This document shows positions 1 to 5,165 of a DNA stretch of 5,165 bases, in pieces. The position numbers were made by a program, and so were the translations under genes. Positions within the stretch are counted from its first letter, which is position 1. The number at the start of each line of letters is the position of its first letter. Under the pieces are notes generated by a model that did no database searches, was not told where the DNA came from, and saw only the letters and a program-made list of their open reading frames with translations. The DNA is from Ignavibacteriales bacterium (lineage in GTDB: Bacteria; Bacteroidota; Ignavibacteria; Ignavibacteriales; Melioribacteraceae): contig JAGVBL010000273.1 of NCBI GenBank assembly GCA_020059785.1, forward strand, positions 1 to 5,165, written 5' to 3'.

Positions 1-9
1 AAAGTGTAT

Positions 10-85
10 GTCATTCTGATGAAAATCAGAATCTGCGCATAATAGAATTGCTGTACGTTCAGATTCCGGCATTCGCCGGAATGAC
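10..85. repeat. Inverted pair of REP-like palindromes (BIME-like)
   Basis: Two 26-base elements face each other across a 24-base spacer. The first, at 10-35, reads on the plus strand; the second, at 60-85, reads on the minus strand. Read in the same orientation, both begin GTCATTC and end GAATCTG. Each forms a perfect 8-bp stem with a 4-base loop: 13-20 with 25-32, and 63-70 with 75-82. The stems differ at three base pairs, and each change keeps the pairing (T-A, A-T and T-A in the first against C-G, G-C and C-G in the second). The second element is the widespread type that, when read through, encodes the peptide VIPANAGI. Because the elements are inverted they can also pair with each other as one longer stem. 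No T-run follows either hairpin, so they do not look like ordinary terminators. A dispersed, possibly RAYT-mobilised repeat is the best guess. Confidence 0.75.
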
Positions 86-146
86 AGGAGTTGTATCATC
101 CTGATTCGGAATTAATGATAGCAAAACTTTACACAAATAAAGTATA
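86..146 (+). other. Leader upstream of thrB
   Basis: This short noncoding stretch lies between the palindrome pair and thrB. It contains a weak 6-bp inverted repeat (TATCAT at 94-99 and ATGATA at 115-120, with a 15-base loop). There is no clear Shine-Dalgarno motif next to the start; only AAAG at 139-142 is purine-rich. I see no threonine/isoleucine-rich leader peptide and no convincing promoter here. thrB may therefore be transcribed from further upstream, for example with a thrA gene outside the window; this is inference. Confidence 0.4.
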
Positions 147-1076
147 ATGATGAAAAAAATTAAAGTCTTTGCACCGGCAACAGTATCAAATGTAGGACCC
201 GGATTCGACATAATGGGTTTTGCGTTGAACCAGCCCGGTGATGTTGTTGAAGCAGCTCTTACCAAAGGAAACAGGATAAGCATAAAAAAAATTTATGGAA
301 GCAGAGACCTCTCCTATAATCCTTCAAAGAATACTGCAACCGCTTCGATAATTTCACTCTTAAAGTCGTATAAAATTAGAGTTGGACTTGAAGTTGTAAT
401 CAGAAAAAACATGGGAATAGGGAGCGGACTCGGTTCAAGTGCTGCAAGTTCGGTTGCGGGTGTCTTTGCAGTCAACAAACTTCTCAACCTTAAACTTTCC
501 AAAAGCGAATTGCTCGTTCATGCTCTAAACGGCGAAATAATTTCGAGTGGTTCATTGCATGCAGATAATGTTGCCCCATGTCTCTTCGGCGGGTTTGTTC
601 TTATAAGAAGTTACGATCCGCTTGACATAATTAAAATTGATTATCCAGAAAATTTGTTTTGCACCGTGTTGTATCCACAGATAGAAATTAAAACAAGCGA
701 AGCGCGAAAAATTCTTGATAAAAAAATTCCACGGCACAATGCAATTGCTCAAGCCGGCAATGCATCTGGACTGATTGCGGGTTTAATTACAAAAGATATT
801 GATCTAATCTCCCGTTCGATGAAGGATTACATTGCAGAGCCGAAAAGAAAAGAGCTAATTCCCTGTTATGATGTTGTCCGAATAGCGGCATTAGCTAATG
901 GTGCGATTAACTGCAACATATCGGGTTCGGGTCCATCCATGTTCAGTTTTTCTACTTCACTTGAAGACGCGGAGAGAATTGCATCGGCAATAAAAGATGC
1001 TGCGTTATCAGAAGGATTAAGAAGTGAAACATATATTTCAAAAATTAATAACCGCGGTCCGGTAGTTATTAAATGA
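147..1076 (+). CDS. thrB: Homoserine kinase (EC 2.7.1.39)
   Basis: This cytoplasmic GHMP-family kinase phosphorylates L-homoserine with ATP to O-phospho-L-homoserine, the fourth step from aspartate to threonine. At 309 residues it has the usual family length. Three family motifs are visible. The N-terminal substrate motif APATVSNVGPGFDIMGFAL covers residues 9-27. The glycine/serine-rich ATP phosphate loop MGIGSGLGSSAASS covers residues 89-102. The C-terminal GHMP motif NISGSGPSMF covers residues 257-266. Translation can start at either of two adjacent ATGs (147 or 150). The first is used here; neither has a strong Shine-Dalgarno sequence. The stop overlaps the thrC start as ATGA, so the two genes are very likely one transcript with coupled translation. 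Substrate specificity is inferred from the N-terminal motif and the thrC neighbour. Other GHMP kinases are unlikely. Confidence 0.97.
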   Translation: MMKKIKVFAPATVSNVGPGFDIMGFALNQPGDVVEAALTKGNRISIKKIYGSRDLSYNPSKNTATASIISLLKSYKIRVGLEVVIRKNMGIGSGLGSSAASSVAGVFAVNKLLNLKLSKSELLVHALNGEIISSGSLHADNVAPCLFGGFVLIRSYDPLDIIKIDYPENLFCTVLYPQIEIKTSEARKILDKKIPRHNAIAQAGNASGLIAGLITKDIDLISRSMKDYIAEPKRKELIPCYDVVRIAALANGAINCNISGSGPSMFSFSTSLEDAERIASAIKDAALSEGLRSETYISKINNRGPVVIK

Positions 1077-2389
1077 AATTTTACAGTACCAACAGAAATA
1101 GTCAATCCGTTACATTTAGAGAAGCATTGATGAAAGGTCTTGCCGATGACGGCGGATTATACATGCCGGCGTCTATACCAAAGTTTGATAAAGGTTTTTT
1201 CGACCGGTTGAATGAGTTTTCATTTAAGGAGATCGCTTTTTTAATAGCACAGAAATTTATTGAAGATGAAATAGAAGAGGATGATCTTAAGAGGATAATC
1301 AACGAGGCAATCAACTTCCCCGCTCCTGTTGTACCGCTTGATGATAATATATCCGTGCTCGAATTGTTCCATGGACCGACTCTTGCGTTTAAAGATTTCG
1401 GTGCGAGGTTTATGGCAAAGACAATGGGGCATTTCATTTCCAGAGAGAATCGTGGATTGAATATTTTAGTTGCAACCTCCGGCGATACTGGAAGTGCCGT
1501 TGCAAACGGATTTTATAATATACCGGGAATCAATGTTTTTATTCTCTTTCCAAAAGGAAAGGTTAGTTACATTCAAGAAATGCAGCTAACAACCCTCGAT
1601 GGAAATGTTACAGCACTCGAGATAGACGGATCTTTCGATGATTGCCAGCGGCTTGTAAAATCTGCTTTTGTTGATACCGAGCTTAACAAGCAATTAAACC
1701 TCTCTTCTGCAAACTCTATAAATTTTGCAAGATTACTGCCGCAAATGTTTTATTACTTCGAGGCATTTAAACAGATTGAAAATAAAACCGGCGAGATATT
1801 CTTCTGCGTTCCATCGGGCAATCTCGGAAATCTTACTGCGGGATTAATTGCAAAAGAGATGGGTCTGCCTATTTCAAAATTTATTGCTGCTACAAATGCA
1901 AACACAACTTTTGCAGAATTTGTAAAGAACGGAAGATTTGTTCCACGCGATTCAATTCTAACATTATCGAACGCAATGGACGTTGGAAACCCGAGTAATC
2001 TTGCCAGAATTCAATCGCTCTATTCAGATAATATTGAATTAATTAGAGAACACATTTATTCTGATTCAGCAGACGATGATGTTACGGCTGATACAATTCG
2101 GCGTGTTTACAAAAACTATAAATATGTAATTGATCCGCATGGAGCGGTCGGCTTTTACGTTACGAATTTTTTTCTGTCAACCCGGCAAATAAAAAATTAT
2201 TCTGCTGTTATTTTAGAAACAGCACACCCGGCAAAGTTTGCTGACGTTATAGAAAAAGAATTAAATATAAAAATTGAATTGCCCGAACGGCTCAAAAATT
2301 GTCTTGGCAAAGAAAAAAAATCTGTATCCCTTTCATCGGATTATAAAGAATTTAAACGCTACTTATTCGAGAAAAAAAATAATAATTGA
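1073..2389 (+). CDS. thrC: Threonine synthase (EC 4.2.3.1)
   Basis: This PLP-dependent cytoplasmic lyase converts O-phospho-L-homoserine to L-threonine and phosphate, the final step of the pathway. At 438 residues it is close to the E. coli-type enzyme. The N-terminal domain has the family's YSTN start (residues 4-7) and LADDGGLYMP (residues 23-32). The PLP lysine is K107 in HGPTLAFKDFG (residues 100-110). The substrate/phosphate motif ATSGDTGSA covers residues 134-142. The PLP phosphate-binding region CVPSGNLGN covers residues 245-253. All expected residues appear intact. The ATG at 1073 lies inside the last codons of thrB, with a 4-base overlap and no separate strong ribosome site, which points to translational coupling. 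The tail is Lys/Asn-rich and ends in KNNN. No terminator hairpin follows, so transcription may continue into the lipoprotein gene 57 bases downstream. Confidence 0.98.
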   Translation: MKFYSTNRNSQSVTFREALMKGLADDGGLYMPASIPKFDKGFFDRLNEFSFKEIAFLIAQKFIEDEIEEDDLKRIINEAINFPAPVVPLDDNISVLELFHGPTLAFKDFGARFMAKTMGHFISRENRGLNILVATSGDTGSAVANGFYNIPGINVFILFPKGKVSYIQEMQLTTLDGNVTALEIDGSFDDCQRLVKSAFVDTELNKQLNLSSANSINFARLLPQMFYYFEAFKQIENKTGEIFFCVPSGNLGNLTAGLIAKEMGLPISKFIAATNANTTFAEFVKNGRFVPRDSILTLSNAMDVGNPSNLARIQSLYSDNIELIREHIYSDSADDDVTADTIRRVYKNYKYVIDPHGAVGFYVTNFFLSTRQIKNYSAVILETAHPAKFADVIEKELNIKIELPERLKNCLGKEKKSVSLSSDYKEFKRYLFEKKNNN

Positions 2390-2434
2390 TTTATTAAACT
2401 GATGGCTCTAACCTCTTGTCAAAATTTCAACTTC

Positions 2435-2440
2435 AGGAAA
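2435..2440 (+). promoter_or_regulatory. Ribosome binding site deciding the lipoprotein start
   Basis: AGGAAA stands 6 bases before the ATG at 2447, a good Shine-Dalgarno position. The upstream in-frame ATG at 2402 has no such site, and using it would put 15 polar residues in front of the signal peptide. The start at 2447 is therefore preferred. Confidence 0.7.
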
Positions 2441-2446
2441 ATAATT

Positions 2447-3253
2447 ATGAAAACCGGATTTGTAATAAGGACTCTTATCTATTCGTTTGTGTCTATTACT
2501 CTTTTGAATTGTTCGGGCGCCAAAGAGATTAATAGCGTTCAAAGTATTGAAGAAATTAAAATTGATGGTCTTCAGAAGGAATGGGACGGCAAGCTTAATT
2601 TTGATAAAAAAGCGAAAATTGCAGTCGGCTTCCAGAACGATAAGGAAAATATCTACATTTGTATTACCACAAACGACCGCGCAAATATTTTAAAAATATT
2701 ACGTCTTGGCTTAACCGTTTGGTTTGAACCAATGAATGGAAAGAAGATCGGTATTAAGTATCCAGTAATTGATCCGGAGCGGATGAGAGATATACCTCTA
2801 AAATCCGGTGAGCCCGGTAACGAAAGAGAAAATCCTGATGACAGTTTTTCCAAATTAATTTCTACTCAAAAAGAATTATCAATTGTAAATGAAGATGATT
2901 ATCCTCTCTACCTTCTCGATAGTAACGACCCTAATAACATTCAGGCAAAAATTGAAATTAACAAAGGAAGTTTTGTCTACGAGCTTAAAGTTCCCCTTGC
3001 AACAAACAAAAGAGCAAAGTACTTTATAGAGTCCGCTCCATCAGAAAATATTAAAATAGATATCGTAACAAATGAGTTTAAATGGGAATCACCACTGGGT
3101 AGACCGGGTAGCGGCATGAATCCCGGCTCAGGAAGACAGCCGGGTGCACACGACGGAACTAATAGAAGACCGGGTGGAAATCCCGTCGAAAGAAATTTTG
3201 AGATGAATCAGGACCCTATTAAACTTAAGTACGTTGTTAAACTATCGGTATAG
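2447..3253 (+). CDS. Predicted lipoprotein with DOMON/CBM9-like beta domain
   Basis: The function of this 268-residue protein is unknown. From the ATG at 2447 it has a positive N-terminus, a hydrophobic stretch (about residues 5-20) and a cysteine at C22 in the context TLLNC. This looks like a type II lipoprotein signal, although Asn before the cysteine is atypical. The mature part opens with IKIDGLQKEWDG (residues 37-48), then alternating strands with VGFQNDKENIYICI (residues 60-73) and GLTVWFEP (residues 88-95). I associate this pattern with CBM9/DOMON-like extracellular ligand-binding domains. Residues 218-246 form a Gly/Pro/Arg-rich stretch with repeated PG and GSG units, followed by a final strand-like segment IKLKYVVKLSV. 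That layout suggests a long flexible loop before the last beta strand. The ligand cannot be read from the sequence. It follows thrC by 57 bases on the same strand, but a link to threonine synthesis is not evident. Confidence 0.8.
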   Translation: MKTGFVIRTLIYSFVSITLLNCSGAKEINSVQSIEEIKIDGLQKEWDGKLNFDKKAKIAVGFQNDKENIYICITTNDRANILKILRLGLTVWFEPMNGKKIGIKYPVIDPERMRDIPLKSGEPGNERENPDDSFSKLISTQKELSIVNEDDYPLYLLDSNDPNNIQAKIEINKGSFVYELKVPLATNKRAKYFIESAPSENIKIDIVTNEFKWESPLGRPGSGMNPGSGRQPGAHDGTNRRPGGNPVERNFEMNQDPIKLKYVVKLSV

Positions 3254-3258
3254 ATATA

Positions 3259-4098
3259 CTATTTCTTATTATAAACAAATAATGTTTTCTCTACTATTTC
3301 CTGAATCTCTCTTTTTACATGCGATAAGAAATCATAACCGGTGGAGTTTTCTATCCGGCGGATGGTTGTTAAATAATTCCACCACGGGTCGTTTCTTATC
3401 CCGTTCTTGTTAGGCATTACAACCGCAATAATTTTTGTTGAATCGGTTATTGATCGTAGCGACTCACCCCTGTTTAACATAACCACTATTTTAAAAAAGC
3501 TATCGGGTACAGCAACTAAATCTTTAATTTTATTTCCGGTATGAAAAATTCCTCCCGCAATTACAAACAATTCTTTGTTCTCTTTTTTACACAACTCTTC
3601 ACAATAGTTTTCGAGATTTAACCAGACGCCTCTATTTAGGTCCGGTCGTTGAGGCAAAATGTTTGTTAGTAGAAATGTTGATTTATTGTCTTCGACTGTT
3701 TTGGTCCTCTCCTCACTTCTTACCATATGTCCGCGGTCGTAACCAGAATTAGTATAATCTGAATGTTTCACTTTATTAAACGAATCCGGAAGAGATGTAT
3801 CGGTAATAAAATTTCCCGAATATCTGGGCACGTCACCATACCACGAACTATTCAGATTCCAGCTTACCCAGTTAGCAACGTTTCTGTTGGGATTGTAACT
3901 TAAAACGTATTGAGATCGGATAATTATATAATCATCCGTAGAATCTTTATCAGCCGGAACTCCCAGTGTGATATTTACATTTGAAATTAGCGGTGAGCCC
4001 GATTCGTTATTGTTTATTCCAAACCGCTGGTTAGTTGTTGAACAGGATAGGGTTAGCGCTATAAAAATAATTGATGTGTTAAAAAAATATTTTTTCAT
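3259..4098 (-). CDS. DNA/RNA non-specific endonuclease, predicted lipoprotein
   Basis: This 279-residue protein belongs to the Serratia-nuclease (NUC1, beta-beta-alpha metal) family, which cuts DNA and RNA without sequence preference using one divalent metal. The catalytic motif DRGHM is at residues 121-125, with H124 as the predicted general base. N155 and E163 match the metal-binding Asn and the helix Glu of the Serratia enzyme, and their spacing of 8 residues is the same as there (N119/E127). The conserved YVLSYNPNRNVANWVSW segment covers residues 64-80, and NILPQ covers residues 146-150. The N-terminus KKYFF, a hydrophobic run and C19 in LTLSC indicate a lipoprotein signal, so the enzyme is probably anchored in the envelope or exported. 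Roles in nutrient scavenging or extracellular DNA degradation are inference. No immunity protein is adjacent. There is no clear Shine-Dalgarno site before the ATG. The stop is only 5 bases from the stop of the convergent lipoprotein gene. Confidence 0.93.
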   Translation of the reverse strand: MKKYFFNTSIIFIALTLSCSTTNQRFGINNNESGSPLISNVNITLGVPADKDSTDDYIIIRSQYVLSYNPNRNVANWVSWNLNSSWYGDVPRYSGNFITDTSLPDSFNKVKHSDYTNSGYDRGHMVRSEERTKTVEDNKSTFLLTNILPQRPDLNRGVWLNLENYCEELCKKENKELFVIAGGIFHTGNKIKDLVAVPDSFFKIVVMLNRGESLRSITDSTKIIAVVMPNKNGIRNDPWWNYLTTIRRIENSTGYDFLSHVKREIQEIVEKTLFVYNKK

Positions 4099-4250
4099 TT
4101 TATTTGAGTTAAAGTTTATACTCTAATCTTTCATCTTTGCCGATGTAAAACCGAACAGTGTTCTTTTTCACAAAAAGAAAATATTAAGTTGATCTGCCAA
4201 GAGCAAGACAATCGAAAACTTGTAAATATTAGGTATATATTCAAACATAG

Positions 4251-4281
4251 TGTCCCGTCAACCCTGTATTGACGGATACAG
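4251..4281. repeat. Overlapping inverted repeats (two alternative hairpins)
   Basis: CCGTCAA (4255-4261) pairs perfectly with TTGACGG (4269-4275) around a 7-base loop, and outer TGT (4251-4253) can pair with ACA (4278-4280). CTGTAT (4264-4269) also pairs with ATACAG (4276-4281) around TGACGG. The two stems share bases and exclude each other. The site covers the stop codon of the HTH remnant. No T-run follows on either strand, so a classical terminator is doubtful. Confidence 0.55.
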
Positions 4282-4404
4282 TCTTTTCAATTTAGAGTTT
4301 ATCAGCTCGTTTGGAGAAACATTAAAAAAACCCAAAAGCTTTAGAATTTCTTCTGGTGTTAAATATCGTTCACCTTTTTCAATTTGAGCAACAGTGCAGA
4401 ATTT
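4258..4404 (-). pseudogene. C-terminal remnant of an XRE-family HTH protein
   Basis: On the minus strand an open stretch of 48 codons ends in TGA at 4260-4258. It contains TVAQIEKGERYLTPEEILK followed by LLGFFNVSPNELI. This is the recognition-helix end and helices 4-5 of a Cro/C1 (XRE) helix-turn-helix domain: the IEKGER signature, then LTPEE, then the FFNVSPNEL closing segment. It continues with a short tail ending YPSIQG. The N-terminal half (helices 1-2, about 25-30 residues) is missing. An in-frame TAA lies at 4407-4405, and no helix 1-2 sequence appears in the other minus-strand frames just upstream. There is no start codon. It is best read as a truncated relic of a regulator or antitoxin-type gene, not a working protein. 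The match is by eye to the family pattern. Confidence 0.7.
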
Positions 4405-4468
4405 TTAAAATAATCGAGAATTTTATTAATCTTGCACTGAGGGAAATTATATTTTGATAAATTACAAC

Positions 4469-4474
4469 AGAGGG
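4469..4474 (+). promoter_or_regulatory. Ribosome binding site of the sugar kinase
   Basis: AGAGGG lies 5 bases before the ATG at 4480. It is a good Shine-Dalgarno match and fixes the start. It contrasts with thrB and the nuclease, which have no clear site. Confidence 0.65.
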
Positions 4475-4479
4475 AAAAA

Positions 4480-5165
4480 ATGGCTAATAAAGTAGTAACA
4501 TTCGGCGAAATTATGTTGCGGCTAAGTACTCCTAATTTTGAACGTTTTGTTCAATCACAAAATTTTGATGTGACCTATGGTGGCGGCGAAGCTAATGTTG
4601 CTGTGTCAATTTCAAATTTTGGTTTGGATAGTTACTTTGTTACAAAATTACCGAAACATGAAATCGGTCAAGCTGCTATTAATCATTTAAGAAGATATGG
4701 AGTAAAAACAGATTTTGTTTCACGTGGTGGTGAAAGAGTTGGAATTTATTTTCTGGAAACCGGCGCAAGCCAGCGCGCTTCCAAAGTAATTTATGATCGA
4801 TCGAATTCATCGGTAAGTCAAATTAATGTTAATGATATTGATTGGGTAAAAGTTTTAGATGGTGCAGCGTGGTTTCATTTCACTGGAATAACCCCGGCAT
4901 TAGGTAAAAGTGCACAGGAATCTATTATACATGCTTGCAAAATTTCTAAGTCCAAAGGTGTAAAAATTAGCTGCGATTTAAATTTTAGAGCAAAGTTATG
5001 GACCGAAAAAGAAGCTCAGTCGGTAATGATTCCTCTTATGGAATATGTTGATGTTTGTATTGCCAACGAAGAAGATGCAGAAAAAAGTCTTGGTATGAAA
5101 CCCAAGGGAACTGATATACATAAAGCAGAACTGAGTGAAACTGGATATTCAGAACTTGCTAAAGA
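4480..5165 (+). CDS. kdgK: 2-keto-3-deoxygluconate kinase, PfkB family (partial, 3' end outside)
   Basis: The first 228 codons of a ribokinase/PfkB-family sugar kinase are present and the gene runs off the window; the family is usually about 310-345 residues. The likely reaction is ATP-dependent phosphorylation of 2-keto-3-deoxygluconate to KDPG, which feeds the KDPG aldolase step of hexuronate or pectin use. Visible features are VVTFGEIMLRLSTP (residues 5-18), the N-terminal PfkB sugar-binding glycines GGGEANVAVS (residues 34-43), FHFTGITPAL in the middle, DLNFRAKLW (residues 166-174) and the ANEEDAE segment (from residue 195). The C-terminal GAGD signature with the catalytic Asp lies beyond the edge and cannot be checked. 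KdgK is favoured over fructokinase or ribokinase because of the ERFVQSQNFDVTYGGGEAN and DLNFR patterns, but sugar specificity is inferred. It starts a new transcription unit, since the nuclease upstream is divergent. Confidence 0.88.
   Translation, partial: MANKVVTFGEIMLRLSTPNFERFVQSQNFDVTYGGGEANVAVSISNFGLDSYFVTKLPKHEIGQAAINHLRRYGVKTDFVSRGGERVGIYFLETGASQRASKVIYDRSNSSVSQINVNDIDWVKVLDGAAWFHFTGITPALGKSAQESIIHACKISKSKGVKISCDLNFRAKLWTEKEAQSVMIPLMEYVDVCIANEEDAEKSLGMKPKGTDIHKAELSETGYSELAK

Larger units (their letters stand above)
4099..4479. other. Intergenic region between nuclease and kdgK without intact gene
   Basis: These 381 bases hold no intact gene on either strand. The part at 4099-4250 is AT-rich and must contain the divergent leader of the nuclease; a TATAAA (minus strand, 4120-4115) is a possible but weak -10 element with no matching -35. 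The part at 4251-4281 holds overlapping hairpins. The part at 4258-4404 is an HTH gene remnant on the minus strand. The part at 4405-4479 is the kdgK leader, which includes one arm of a 7-bp inverted repeat (CAGTGCA at 4392-4398 and TGCACTG at 4433-4439). Confidence 0.7.

Noticed and set aside
3..104. Open frame entering from the left edge and ending at the TGA at 102-104
   Set aside because: It could be the tail of an upstream gene, but it reads straight through both palindromes (giving the usual FAGMTG repeat peptide) and resembles no known C-terminus.
128..148. TTTACA and TATAAT before and over the thrB start
   Set aside because: The spacing is only 9 bases, and the TATAAT overlaps the start codon, so a transcript from it would begin inside the gene.
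59..283. Minus-strand 74-codon open frame overlapping the start of thrB
   Set aside because: It is the shadow of thrB. Its end (VIPANAGI) comes from the palindromic repeat, not from a gene.
1102..1437. Minus-strand open frames inside thrC (1102-1437 and 1241-1432)
   Set aside because: They are antisense shadows of a strongly conserved enzyme, with no family motifs or ribosome sites.
2402..2446. Upstream ATG extending the lipoprotein by 15 residues
   Set aside because: There is no ribosome binding site, and it would bury the signal peptide. The ATG at 2447 has AGGAAA at the proper distance.
4432..4460. Possible kdgK promoter TTGCAC, 17 bases, TGATAA
   Set aside because: The -10 match is poor, and the alternative Bacteroidota-type TAnnTTTG element is also imperfect here, so it is not supported as a feature.

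Overview
The window is AT-rich chromosomal DNA. It suggests a member of the Bacteroidota/Ignavibacteriota/Chlorobi group. The homoserine kinase and threonine synthase are of the type I associate with that group, two exported proteins look like lipoproteins, and Shine-Dalgarno signals are weak at several starts. A KdgK-type sugar kinase of Bacteroidota style fits the same placement. This assignment is an inference from protein style only.

Layout. Positions 1-146 are noncoding and hold an inverted pair of REP-like palindromes (10-35 and 60-85), followed by a short leader. Next comes thrB (147-1076), overlapping thrC (1073-2389) by an ATGA junction. These are the last two steps of threonine synthesis, in which homoserine is phosphorylated and O-phosphohomoserine is converted to threonine. 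thrA/aspartokinase is not in the window. A predicted lipoprotein with a DOMON/CBM9-like beta domain (2447-3253) follows on the same strand after 57 bases. It meets a lipoprotein-type DNA/RNA non-specific endonuclease on the opposite strand (3259-4098) tail to tail, with only 5 bases between the stops.

From 4099 to 4479 there is no intact gene. On the minus strand this stretch carries the C-terminal remnant of an XRE-family helix-turn-helix protein (4258-4404). The remnant is flanked by an inverted repeat at its broken end and by overlapping hairpins at its stop codon. A PfkB-family 2-keto-3-deoxygluconate kinase starts at 4480 and runs off the right edge.

The genes are mostly housekeeping, and I see no convincing new multi-gene system. 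The items that best repay a second look are the palindrome pair, whose stems differ by compensatory base-pair changes, and the truncated HTH relic with its flanking inverted repeats.
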